DNA from: Lachnospiraceae bacterium
GTDB lineage: Bacteria > Bacillota > Clostridia > Lachnospirales > Lachnospiraceae
Direction of reading: 5' to 3'
DNA: 64,000 nucleotides
Assembly (NCBI GenBank): GCA_015056795.1
Contig: SVFO01000002.1
Location: forward strand, 23,601 to 87,600
Shown: positions 26,527 through 35,396 of the stretch, piece by piece
Layout of the letters: every line of letters begins with the position of its first letter
Numbering within the stretch: position 1 is the stretch's first letter
Made by a program: the position numbers and the translations under genes
The notes under the pieces: model-generated
What the model was told of the DNA's origin: nothing
What the model saw: only the letters and a program-made list of their open reading frames with translations
Databases searched by the model: none

Positions 26527-26544
26527 CGGGTGATGGGAATCGAA
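26527..26544. repeat. Attachment core (tRNA-Gly 3' end copy)
   Basis: CGGGTGATGGGAATCGAA is identical over 18 bases to the tRNA-Gly gene at 52310-52327. The solute-binding gene remnant at 26553 ends just beside it. Confidence 0.7.
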
Positions 26545-26552
26545 GGTGGAAG

Positions 26553-27044
26553 TCAATCGTCCAAATGAACAACCTCACTTTTTTCGGCATAGGGCGTTAA
26601 GTCCTCCACATAACCATGAATCGCCAGGTCATCCAGGTTGTCCGTAATGTTACGAAGGAGAATCAGGTCTGGCGGATTGTCACCATTAATCTGGGCCGTT
26701 AATTGTGCCATGGGAATGTCTGTCTTGGAGAATGCTTCTCCAAACGGCATTAGGGTTATGGACATGTCCGGATGGGTTTTATTAAATTCATACACCAGAT
26801 ATTCTATCCAGGATTTATCCTTTCCATCAACTGATTCACACACCACGGCCAGCTTCAGTTCCCGGCTGGTTGCCGTCCCTTCTCCACTTTCCGTTGTGCT
26901 TTACTTTTTTCCGCTTTCTGTTATACTCTCCCTGTTTTTTCCAGAGTAACATCCCGTAAGACAAAACGGCAGGATCACCGTTGCCATAAACAGAAGTACC
27001 ACTCGCAAACGGAGCATGTTTTTTTTCTGAATAAACTGAATCAT
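26553..27044 (-). pseudogene. Broken solute-binding lipoprotein
   Basis: From ATG 27044 a signal peptide leads to a lipobox PFCLTGC. After SITESGKK an in-frame TAA stops the protein at about codon 46, and the same frame then continues (REXLKLAVVCESVDG-like, EYLVYEFNKTHPDMSITLMP) to 26553. The family 1 solute-binding fold is cut off after about 160 residues, right beside the attachment core at 26527. Two lesions: a nonsense codon and a 3' truncation. It followed the 27.2-31.0 kb receptor in the same orientation. Confidence 0.75.
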
Positions 27045-27186
27045 GCCAGCTCTTCCCCAATCATTTCGTCATATCCATCTGAACCGCTTGTAATGACCCC
27101 TGCGATTTTCATTCCAATGATTATAAAGGAAAGTCCAAAATGTCCGCCCCCTGCCGTTATGCAAATCGGAATTCTCCGAGGAGCTT

Positions 27187-30100
27187 TCACTGGGCGATAT
27201 TTTCTCCTTGCTGGACAAGTTGGAACGCTTGAAGATTCTCCAACAGGGATTTAGAAGAATCCCTGTCGAACATATCCAGCCATCCCAAAGTATCCTGAGG
27301 AGCAACAGTCTTACCTGCGAATGTTTCCAGCAGTTCCCCATCGGTGTTCAGCAATTGGGTGCTGTGGGACAGCAGGTCATTGATCTCATCCATAAAGGCA
27401 GCAATGATCTCTGGGTTAAATTCGCCATAGAGTGGCTTGCCCTTGTAGAAATTAGTAACAAAATTCACGCTATTCTCCTGCACAACCTTCTCCGTTCCGT
27501 TCTCCAGGAAAAAGAGCTGGTAACTGTAAGTTCCGGCCCCTTGGTACATGGTAGGACGGTAGCGTAACAGGTATGCATCTCCATTCAGTACACACAGAAA
27601 CAAGGCATTGTAACCGGTATGCACAGCATATCCTTCTTCCGACCAGATCATTTTGCCATCCTCCCACAATTCAAACCGCTGATCCATGCCTTCATCAAAA
27701 GTTACCAACCGTGGGATCTCGGGTATGCCGTTGCGATCAAGGTCATATTCCCAACTCGCCATAGAGAAAGAGGAGGCATCCATATCTTTTGCCTGGGTGG
27801 GAATGCTTATTCTTATGTTACTTAGGTTCAAGGTTTGTAAATCAAAATCGCAGGTCACCTCTCGGGAAACGTCAAGGTCATACCTCTGTTCCAAAAAGCT
27901 TACCTTGGTAAGATCCTTTGAAAATGTCGGCTTTCCCAGTCGCGCATTCAGCCAATCTGAGGTATAGATCTTTTGATCGTCAATAAAAAAGGAATGGCAG
28001 ACATCCTCATTGCTAAAATGTGGCACGTTTTTCTCATACATGACATGACTTGTTCCAGGGATCACGGCAAAAGAGCTTCCAATGTAATGCTTTACCTCCT
28101 GTCCTGTCACCAAATCATAAACGAAGAATTCTCCTGTGGAGGCATTGACATGCGTCTCCGCCCCCACAAGCGCATCCGAGAGCCAACAGACTTTTACAAT
28201 TTCATTACTGGTCTCCGTGTTTAGCCGAAACTCCGTTGGGCGATGGTATTCGTATGCATCAATTACACCTATGGTAAGCACCGTCTTCCCGTCCTGATTT
28301 TCGCTCTTGCCATAGAGATACTTTGACCGATCCGGAGACAATGTCTTTACGCTCCACTCCTTCATCACGCTCGGATAGACGCTCCGGCAATAGAGGGCAA
28401 GATCCTCACCGTATCCGGTCAGGTCATAGTTTTTCCACTGACTCAGGTCCGTAAAGGCTTCCTCCGCAGTTTTTGGAATGGCGCCGACCCCATAGGCATT
28501 CCACGCACCGGCCTTCTCGATCTCCATGCCGCGCCAGTACAGTATCCCACGCGGCAGTTCCTCTACGGGTTTCCCCGGAAGGCACAGAAGATACTCGCCG
28601 CCCTCCTCCATGCCAGGCGGCAAAATCTCCTCATAGGTAAAGCCCTCCTCCTTCCACTTGGTGCCAACTTTTCTATCGCATTGGAGCCTCGTAACCTCTA
28701 CGCGCCAGGTGTACGCATCCACGCATTCCGTGAGTTCCAGACTTCCCGTGAACCTCGACTCCAGATAATAATAGATATCTTCTCTGCGAGTATAAGCACC
28801 CGAAAAGCTTCCGTCTTCCCGTATGACGAGATATCCGCCATTGCATGCGCCCTCATGGAAACGGAACTCCTGCTCACTGATCTCCTTTAGTACCTGTTGC
28901 TTCAATATGGCAGGATCAACACACGGGAATCTCCTTTGAAAATCGCCCGCCACGGCCAAGACGTTTTCTTCATTGAATTCATGCCAGACCGCCTTTTTCT
29001 TGCCGTGTTCCGACATGGTGGCCTTCTTGTACTCATTCTCCGAAACGGATGCATGCTCCACCACAAAGGTATCCGCACCATCAAAAGGCCCCGTCTCATA
29101 GGTATACCTATCTTCCATAAAATTAGTCACCGTAAAGCCCGTGATGCGTGCAAAACCATCGTTAACATTCCCCGTGTTATATTCATAGGTTCCGTCTGTT
29201 TTTAGTTCCCACATGCTTCTGGAATTCACAATGTATGCATAGACCATGTTGCCCCAACGGCGCAAGATCACCCTGCTGCCATCATTTCCGGCTGAAGTGA
29301 CAAAGAGAATGATCTCCTCTTCCCCGTCTTGGTCCAGATCGACAACGGCAAAGGAATGCACCCACCGGGAAGGATCCGCCGCGCCAAAAAGAAAGTCAAT
29401 GTCCGCAATGTCCGTACTAAACAGACAATCATCACCTTCAGCTACGACAAAATTCCTCTGACCGAGAAGCACTGCCTGAAACAGCGTCACGTTATCCTTC
29501 ACGCCTATGGTTTTGTCCGTCGCCACCATCCCGTCAGTTCCCAATGGTTCTTTCGTCTCCGCAGGTGCATCCGTTTTCGCAAGTGCATCCGTCTCCGCAG
29601 ACATATTTGCTTCCGCTGACGCATCCGCCGTTTGGGACATATCCCCTTCAGAATTCTCAGAAGAGAGGGCATTGGTCATGAAAAAGGCTCCTAGTGCAAG
29701 ACATGCCAGAATTCCCGCCAGAATGACCCAAAACGATGGCTTCTTATAATTCAACACTGCTTTCACCCTGGACTTGGTTCCGTTCTCCCCGAAAGCCACC
29801 GTTCCAAACAGGAAATTTTGTTTCCCCCGGCTTAAGTTCAGGAGCGTCTGGCAGTAGCGCTTGCGCCCCTCCATGTCGAAACCCTTCGTTGCCTTTTCGT
29901 CACACGCCATCTCCACGTCCCTGCAAAACAGAAGGTACGAGATCCAGCAAAGCGGATGAAACCAATAGACGCAAAGGATCAGAAAGCCGAGCGGCTTCCA
30001 AAGGTAATCCCCCCGCCTTACGTGCGCCCGTTCGTGACAAAGAACGCACTTCAGGTCTTCCTCTCCGATAGTGGCAGGAACATAAATGTTCGGCCTGACA

Positions 30101-30981
30101 GTTCCCAGAACAAACGGTTCGTCAATGGCGTCACTCATCCAAACGCTTACGCCCGCGCACGTTTCAAGACGCGCCGCCGTCCTAAGCCTGCCGCGTAGCC
30201 TTACATAACTGATTACCATGTATCCCAGCATGGCAAGGATGCCTGTAAGCCAGATGCCACTGCCAATGATCAGCAACACTCCCCGAAACATCTTCCTGAG
30301 AATGCCCTCGCCCGTTAAAGCAATGCCTTCATCCGTTGCAATGATGCCCTCGCGCGCCGAAAAGACGCCTTCATCCTTTCCTGCTTTGGTGGGCGTCACT
30401 TCACTTCGTCCGTCCGCCTGTTGCTTCGTCACTGCCAATGTCTCGTTACCCGAAGTGTTTTCTGAACCATGCTCCATCGTTTCGGAAGTCGCCACGTTCC
30501 ACTGATCATTCTGACTTGATGCCCCGCCGTCAGCCGTGGTTCCTTCTGTATGAGGTACGCCTTCACCGACGTTCTCGCGGCCTAATCCCTGCCAATCATT
30601 TGCCTCCGAAGGATTCCCTAAGCCTTTCTCAGTGCTTATGCCGCTGGCGTGTCCCACGTCATGATCTTCTGACGAGTTTTTTGTTGCCGTCTCACCCTGC
30701 CAGTCTTCCGCCTCGGAAATCCCTGGTTGATTTCCATTGTTTACCGCTTTTCCTACCTTCTCGTGTGATACGGATACCTTCCACGCGGGAACCAGACTCC
30801 ATCTGCTTTCCAGCGAAAATGGAACCATGAGACGCAACGCCACCATGCCCCACAAGACGCATGTTAACCACTTCGGGACTCTCTTTAGAAAAGGACGCAA
30901 CAAGATCACCGCTAGAATCAGAAAGCTCGCCGCAATGCTCAAGTTTATCACATTAATAAACACTGTTTGTAATGGCGTCAT
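27187..30981 (-). CDS. BlaR1-like M56 membrane receptor, 1264 aa
   Basis: The N-terminal half closely resembles the 921-residue receptor: two helices, a long low-complexity loop (about 75-230), a third helix near 235-260, then HERAH (about residue 320) with ACDEKA downstream. A fourth helix lies at about 423-440. After it come an A/E/T-rich segment (DASAEANMSAETDALAKTDA) and about 780 extracytoplasmic residues. These include FG-GAP-like text (DLDQDGEEEIILF) and, further on, propeller-like repeats and another D-N-G-type repeat (YDLDRNGIPEIPRL). No penicillin-binding motifs. It overlaps its blaI by 4 bases. Confidence 0.85.
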   Translation of the reverse strand: MTPLQTVFINVINLSIAASFLILAVILLRPFLKRVPKWLTCVLWGMVALRLMVPFSLESRWSLVPAWKVSVSHEKVGKAVNNGNQPGISEAEDWQGETATKNSSEDHDVGHASGISTEKGLGNPSEANDWQGLGRENVGEGVPHTEGTTADGGASSQNDQWNVATSETMEHGSENTSGNETLAVTKQQADGRSEVTPTKAGKDEGVFSAREGIIATDEGIALTGEGILRKMFRGVLLIIGSGIWLTGILAMLGYMVISYVRLRGRLRTAARLETCAGVSVWMSDAIDEPFVLGTVRPNIYVPATIGEEDLKCVLCHERAHVRRGDYLWKPLGFLILCVYWFHPLCWISYLLFCRDVEMACDEKATKGFDMEGRKRYCQTLLNLSRGKQNFLFGTVAFGENGTKSRVKAVLNYKKPSFWVILAGILACLALGAFFMTNALSSENSEGDMSQTADASAEANMSAETDALAKTDAPAETKEPLGTDGMVATDKTIGVKDNVTLFQAVLLGQRNFVVAEGDDCLFSTDIADIDFLFGAADPSRWVHSFAVVDLDQDGEEEIILFVTSAGNDGSRVILRRWGNMVYAYIVNSRSMWELKTDGTYEYNTGNVNDGFARITGFTVTNFMEDRYTYETGPFDGADTFVVEHASVSENEYKKATMSEHGKKKAVWHEFNEENVLAVAGDFQRRFPCVDPAILKQQVLKEISEQEFRFHEGACNGGYLVIREDGSFSGAYTRREDIYYYLESRFTGSLELTECVDAYTWRVEVTRLQCDRKVGTKWKEEGFTYEEILPPGMEEGGEYLLCLPGKPVEELPRGILYWRGMEIEKAGAWNAYGVGAIPKTAEEAFTDLSQWKNYDLTGYGEDLALYCRSVYPSVMKEWSVKTLSPDRSKYLYGKSENQDGKTVLTIGVIDAYEYHRPTEFRLNTETSNEIVKVCWLSDALVGAETHVNASTGEFFVYDLVTGQEVKHYIGSSFAVIPGTSHVMYEKNVPHFSNEDVCHSFFIDDQKIYTSDWLNARLGKPTFSKDLTKVSFLEQRYDLDVSREVTCDFDLQTLNLSNIRISIPTQAKDMDASSFSMASWEYDLDRNGIPEIPRLVTFDEGMDQRFELWEDGKMIWSEEGYAVHTGYNALFLCVLNGDAYLLRYRPTMYQGAGTYSYQLFFLENGTEKVVQENSVNFVTNFYKGKPLYGEFNPEIIAAFMDEINDLLSHSTQLLNTDGELLETFAGKTVAPQDTLGWLDMFDRDSSKSLLENLQAFQLVQQGENIAQ

Positions 30982-31343
30982 ATTTTCTCCCCCATGTAGG
31001 AATCAATCATTCTCTGAATCTCATCTGCTTCCTTTTTGGTCAGCTTCTTTCCGGAATAAAAGGCTGCAATGAATGCGGGAAGCGACCCGTTAAAAGATTC
31101 TTCCACAAACTGCCTGCTCTTTTTCGCGAAGAATTTATCGCGACTGATCAGTGTCGTCACGATGCCGTCTTCATTTTTCAGGATACCCTTTTCGCAAAGC
31201 TTTTTGATCACCGTGTAGGTCGTGGACTTTTTCCAGCCAAGCTCTTCGGCGCTGACCTTGACGAGTTCCCCTGAACCGACAGGTTCCCTGTCCCAAACCA
31301 GCCCCATAAACTTCGTTTGAATGTCACCCAGATCCAGATTCAT
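30978..31343 (-). CDS. BlaI/MecI-family repressor, module 2
   Basis: This 121-residue protein is very close to the 3089-3454 repressor (MNLDLGDIQTKFMGLVW; KKSTTYTVIKKLCEKGIL) with differences in the dimerisation half (AFYSGKKLTKKEADEIQ). The recognition helix region is the same as in module 1, in keeping with the similar operators (GTCTA..TAGAC). It is coupled to the 1264-residue receptor by a 4-base overlap. Confidence 0.9.
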   Translation of the reverse strand: MNLDLGDIQTKFMGLVWDREPVGSGELVKVSAEELGWKKSTTYTVIKKLCEKGILKNEDGIVTTLISRDKFFAKKSRQFVEESFNGSLPAFIAAFYSGKKLTKKEADEIQRMIDSYMGEKI

Positions 31344-31390
31344 CTTCTATCCCCTCTTCTACTCTTAGTAATAATTTAGAATATAAATGG

Positions 31391-31445
31391 TCTATCGCGA
31401 TAGATCTCCTGCGTTAAGTCTATCACGGTAGACCAGCTTTGTCAA
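31391..31445 (-). promoter_or_regulatory. BlaI-type promoter with two operators, module 2
   Basis: The minus strand has TTGACA (31440-31445), 17 bases and TAGACT (31417-31422). Operator 1 (31418-31433, GTCTATCACGGTAGAC) covers the -10. Operator 2 (31391-31404, TCTATCGCGATAGA, a perfect palindrome) lies downstream of the -10. Two sites should give tighter, possibly cooperative repression. Confidence 0.75.
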
Positions 31446-31477
31446 TAAATCATTTATATTTTTTGAGATGTTTTCGT

Positions 31478-31564
31478 TTACTTCTCCTGCAAATACAGCG
31501 TCGCCATAAGCAGAAGTATCACTTGCAAACGAAGAATGGTTTTTTTCTGAATAGACTGAAACAT
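31478..31564 (-). pseudogene. Remnant signal peptide of a lipoprotein gene
   Basis: MFQSIQKKTILRLQVILLLM is followed by eight more residues and a stop. It is clearly related to the start of the broken lipoprotein at 27044 (MIQFIQKKNMLRLRVVLLFM). A GGAGGAGAGC site precedes it. Only the leader is left. It shows that a lipoprotein gene also stood directly behind the 31.6-33.4 kb receptor. Confidence 0.65.
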
Positions 31565-31596
31565 GCCAGCTCTCCTCCAACCATTATGCATACCTT

Positions 31597-33417
31597 TTAT
31601 GGCGTTGCGGAAATCCTGTATAGCTTCCATTTACCTTTCTCCATTACAACCACGTATTCATGTACCGTCTCCCCCGATACAAGCGGGTATGTATCCATCT
31701 TTGAAGTAATGTCTTCATCGTACGCAATTTGTTCAGTCACGCGAAAGGCCATGGCATCCTCAAACTCTCCGCTTGTCTTTTCATAAGGTGGCGTCATATA
31801 CCTTTCAATCTTTACAAGCTTCCTGTTTTCCTCTGCAAAAAAAGTCTCCTCGCCCATTTCAGCAACGCACCTTCTCATTTCCCTTTGGTTTTCTTCGTCA
31901 AATAAGGAAATATAACCGTCTAAGTCCTTTGCGTTTACGGCACTTACAAAATCCTTTATCAGTTTCACCGCATCCGCCTCGTCCTTGCTAAATTCCTCAT
32001 AGGAAACAACCTTTCTGTTTCCATTTTCATCAATTACGGCGAGAAACGTGCTTACGTCCTCAGTCAGGTCCGTCAGTGCGTTCGCCGTCGCATCCTGTTT
32101 CCCCGACGCAGTTTCTGTGACATTGCCCCGCGCTTGCTGATCCTCCCCTTTTGAAGGCTCTTTTACGCCATGACTTACATATAAATCCTCTATGTAATCT
32201 TCCAAACCTGACTCCGTTTCAAGAGAATAAAAGAACGGATCATTTCGTATGGAACTCGAAGAGATAATGAAGTCATCCCAAGTTCCCCTCTTTGGCTGAA
32301 ATGTAAGATGAAAATGATATCCCATATATCCCAAGGACACTTTTCCTCTATGCAATTTCATCTCATTGACATACGAAACAATTTTCTCGATCTCTCCGCG
32401 ATCCGTGATGATCAATTCTTTTCCGCAGGTTCCGTCAAAAACCTTAATGCTTTTTACGCGCTCAGCATCTTTCGAAATTCTTGTAACCGGCGAGGTCATG
32501 AAATAGATTGACACGACCACACACATTACAAGGGCAATCAAGGTGACCCAAAAGGCCGGCTTTCGATAGTTCAGCACGCCCCTAACGCGCCCCTTTACTC
32601 CCGTCTCCCCAAAGGCCAGCGGGCAGACCGTGATCATTCTCCGAGGCAGGCTCAGGTCCAAAAGCGCCTGTGAATAATCGGCGGCAAATTTCTTGTCCCG
32701 ATTCCGTATCACCTTTTCGTCACACGCCGCCTCAATGTCTCGGCAAAGCAATACGTACGCGATCAGGCAGAGCGGATTAAACCAATAGACGGAAAAAAGC
32801 AGGAATCCCAGCGGTTTCCATAAATGATCCATACGCTTCATATGTGCCTGTTCATGTGCCAAAACAACCTCAAGGGTACGCCCCGTCATACTCGAAGGCA
32901 CGTAAATCATCGGCTTTATGATCCCGAGAATGAACGGTGTCTTGATTTCGTCGCACGCCATGATGCCATCCCCCATTTCCACGGAGGCACTCACCTTTCT
33001 CTTAAGCAGCAGGTAACTGATCAGCGCGTAGGTGAGGCAAACAACAACGCCAATGATCCAGACCACGCATGCAACCGCTGCAATGACCTGCATGGGATTT
33101 ACGCTGTTTTCAACCTTTGGTGCGAGCTCGCGCAGCATGAACGGATTGACTGCATTATCTACCGCCATGATCTGTGAATGGATCGCAGGGGTCTTCGTCG
33201 TAACAATGTCCTGCGGAATGACCTCGCTTCCGGGCAGAACGCTCAGGGCACTTTCAATGGAAAAAGGAAGAAGCAGGCGAAGTGCCACAATTGCCCACAT
33301 TGTACAGCGGATCCATTTCGGTGCCTTCCTAAGAAGCGGACGAAGCACCAGGATCGCCAGGATCAGCCATGACGCATTGATGCTAAGGTTTAGTACCTTG
33401 ATGAACATTGAGCTCAT
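31597..33417 (-). CDS. BlaR1-like M56 membrane receptor, 606 aa
   Basis: This is the smallest receptor of the window and closest in size to classical BlaR1. It has helices near 10-25, 38-55 and 110-135, HEQAH near 192 with ACDEKV downstream, and a fourth helix near 293-312. The extracytoplasmic part of about 290 residues ends with a stretch of NTF2/DUF4829-like flavour (FVSAVNAKDLDGYISLFDEE) and a C-terminal repeat of it. No penicillin-binding motif. It starts 4 bases inside its blaI gene. Confidence 0.85.
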   Translation of the reverse strand: MSSMFIKVLNLSINASWLILAILVLRPLLRKAPKWIRCTMWAIVALRLLLPFSIESALSVLPGSEVIPQDIVTTKTPAIHSQIMAVDNAVNPFMLRELAPKVENSVNPMQVIAAVACVVWIIGVVVCLTYALISYLLLKRKVSASVEMGDGIMACDEIKTPFILGIIKPMIYVPSSMTGRTLEVVLAHEQAHMKRMDHLWKPLGFLLFSVYWFNPLCLIAYVLLCRDIEAACDEKVIRNRDKKFAADYSQALLDLSLPRRMITVCPLAFGETGVKGRVRGVLNYRKPAFWVTLIALVMCVVVSIYFMTSPVTRISKDAERVKSIKVFDGTCGKELIITDRGEIEKIVSYVNEMKLHRGKVSLGYMGYHFHLTFQPKRGTWDDFIISSSSIRNDPFFYSLETESGLEDYIEDLYVSHGVKEPSKGEDQQARGNVTETASGKQDATANALTDLTEDVSTFLAVIDENGNRKVVSYEEFSKDEADAVKLIKDFVSAVNAKDLDGYISLFDEENQREMRRCVAEMGEETFFAEENRKLVKIERYMTPPYEKTSGEFEDAMAFRVTEQIAYDEDITSKMDTYPLVSGETVHEYVVVMEKGKWKLYRISATP

Positions 33418-33782
33418 ACCCCCGCCTCCTTCCTAAAGGCCTCGATCATTGCCTGAATTTCCTCTGCTTCCTTCCCAGTTAATTTCCCTCTCGATAAGAA
33501 CGCAGCAATGAAAGCGGGAAGCGAACCCTCGTAGGAATCCTCAACCACACGCTCACTTTTCGCTGAATAATATGCATCCCTGGAGATTAAGGAAGTGACA
33601 ATGCCGTTCTCGTTCTGAAGCACGCCCTTCTCGCAAAGTCTCCGCAATACGGTATAAGTCGTAGGCTTTTTCCAGTTCAGCTCCTTTTCGCACAGCTTTA
33701 CCAGTTCTCCCGAACCAATGGGTTCCTTCTTCCAGACTAAATCCACAAACCTTTCCTGCACGGCTCCGATTTCAAATTCCAT
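33414..33782 (-). CDS. BlaI/MecI-family repressor, module 3
   Basis: A 122-residue winged-helix repressor (MEFEIGAVQERFVDLVW; KKPTTYTVLRRLCEKGVL). The recognition region has KPTTYTVLRR where modules 1 and 2 have KSTTYTVIKK, and its operators read GTTTAC..GTAAAC, not GTCTA..TAGAC. It is coupled to the 606-residue receptor. Confidence 0.9.
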   Translation of the reverse strand: MEFEIGAVQERFVDLVWKKEPIGSGELVKLCEKELNWKKPTTYTVLRRLCEKGVLQNENGIVTSLISRDAYYSAKSERVVEDSYEGSLPAFIAAFLSRGKLTGKEAEEIQAMIEAFRKEAGV

Positions 33783-33811
33783 TCCGTTCGCCTCCTTTGT
33801 TCTGCCCGAGT

Positions 33812-33867
33812 GGTTTACCCATGTAAACCCTTGTGTTTAGTTTACATCTGTAAACCAGCCTTGTCAA
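33812..33867 (-). promoter_or_regulatory. BlaI-type promoter with two operators, module 3
   Basis: The minus strand has TTGACA (33862-33867), 17 bases and TAAACT (33839-33844). Operators GTTTAC-ATCT-GTAAAC (33840-33855, over the -10) and GGTTTAC-CCAT-GTAAACC (33812-33829) are near-perfect palindromes. Confidence 0.8.
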
Positions 33868-33919
33868 GGCTTTATTTTAAAAAAATAGACGCCTTGTTTT
33901 CACAAAGCGCCTGATCATG

Positions 33920-35299
33920 TTACTCTATATTTTCCAGGTAACTGGTTATTGCATACACCGTAATTCCATTGTACTCCAGCCTGGACCAACCGAGTTCTCT
34001 GTTGACCCCCGTGCGTTTCAGCTTTTCTCCCGCACTTAACGTCCCAAGTATTCTGGAAGATTCATGCGTAGTACTGGGCAGCGATCGCAGATTCACAACC
34101 TCTTTTGCCGTCACGTAGTCGTTTACGTCTGTAAAGGTCGTCTTCACTTCAATTCCGTCTATGTTTAAGGTTTTGCCGTCTTCCCCCTGTTTATCGGTGA
34201 AATCCGTTGTCAGATAAGAAGTAATGGCATAGAGCACCTGTCCCTGCCATTCCACGCGCGACCACCCCTTATCAGACGCTCCCGTTCTGATGGCTTCCTC
34301 GCCGTTCTCAAGCGTATGGACGACCTCGCCAATGTCCGTTCCGGGCCATGTTCTTAAGTTTGTCTCAATCTTCGCCGTCACGCGCTCTTGGCAAGCAGAA
34401 AAGAGCATCTCTGAATCCGTACCGGGATACGCTTTCTCCGGCGGCGTCGGATCCTTTGGAGCCTTGGCAGCATCGAATTTCAGGTACGCCAAGTTCACGT
34501 CAGCGCCAGTTTTCATTCCGTCCACGTGACCGTCATCACTATACTGCCACATGGCATGTGAGCCACCATAGGAACTCTTTTTCGTCTGCGGATATGGCTC
34601 TTCGGGATACTGCGCAACCCAAATCTTCCCATGTTCCACCAGCTGCATCACGTCCCATGCGGCGTCGCCTTCCATTTCGCCCTTGGATGCGTAAAACATC
34701 GCATCATACCCTCTCGCCCGGATCTCATCCAAGAACGCAATGGCTATTTGAGTCCTCTCCTTCGAAAGCAGGTAGAAATTCCTGCTGTCAGCGTCCAAAT
34801 GCCCCTCACAGTCATATGCGATTGGGTAGGTGATGGAATACTTGGCAACAAAATCAGCGACAAAATCCGCTTCCTCCCTCGCTTCCTCCACGGTAATGGC
34901 ACTGGAATAAAAATACGCTCCAAGGAAAAGACCTGCCTCACCAGCCTTTTGCAGATTGTAAGCCGCGTTCTCGTCTGCCTCAATCCTTCCATCCTTCGCA
35001 GTCCTATAGCCCACGCGGACCATGACAAAGTCAATGCCGCTCTCCCGCACCTTTTGAAAATCTATGATGCCCTGCCATTTTGACACGTCAATTCCGAGGG
35101 AGGTTGCGATTGGTTCCTCTGCATTCTTGCTATCAATCAAAGGGATTTCTCCTTGCAGTAGATTGCCTGAAATTTCATTTGATCCGTCCTCGCCGTTTTC
35201 CTGCCCATCTTCCGCTCCCCTGCCAAAGCTTATGGCAAATACCAAAACAGCAATGCAGGCAATCGTCAAAAGAACTGCCGCCACGGTTTTCTGATTCAT
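33920..35299 (-). CDS. GH25 lysozyme with two SH3-like domains
   Basis: A 459-residue protein with a signal anchor (8-24). The GH25 domain (about 66-270) begins GIDVSKWQGIIDFQKV and has the catalytic pattern YPIAYDCEGH and VWQYSDDGHVDG-like MWQYSDDGHV. It hydrolyses peptidoglycan (muramidase). Two bacterial SH3 domains follow (about 305-365 and 395-459), each with NLRTWPG/NLRSLPS openings, for wall binding. It lies between an ECF sigma unit and a BlaI/BlaR module. In Bacillus, SigV responds to lysozyme; a similar link here is only inference. Confidence 0.85.
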   Translation of the reverse strand: MNQKTVAAVLLTIACIAVLVFAISFGRGAEDGQENGEDGSNEISGNLLQGEIPLIDSKNAEEPIATSLGIDVSKWQGIIDFQKVRESGIDFVMVRVGYRTAKDGRIEADENAAYNLQKAGEAGLFLGAYFYSSAITVEEAREEADFVADFVAKYSITYPIAYDCEGHLDADSRNFYLLSKERTQIAIAFLDEIRARGYDAMFYASKGEMEGDAAWDVMQLVEHGKIWVAQYPEEPYPQTKKSSYGGSHAMWQYSDDGHVDGMKTGADVNLAYLKFDAAKAPKDPTPPEKAYPGTDSEMLFSACQERVTAKIETNLRTWPGTDIGEVVHTLENGEEAIRTGASDKGWSRVEWQGQVLYAITSYLTTDFTDKQGEDGKTLNIDGIEVKTTFTDVNDYVTAKEVVNLRSLPSTTHESSRILGTLSAGEKLKRTGVNRELGWSRLEYNGITVYAITSYLENIE

Positions 35300-35396
35300 T
35301 TTTTATGCTCCTAATGCTTCCTTTTTTCTCATTATATCATAATTTTCGACAACTTTCATTATTCCGTATCAATTGGCCAATCATGGACATAAATAA

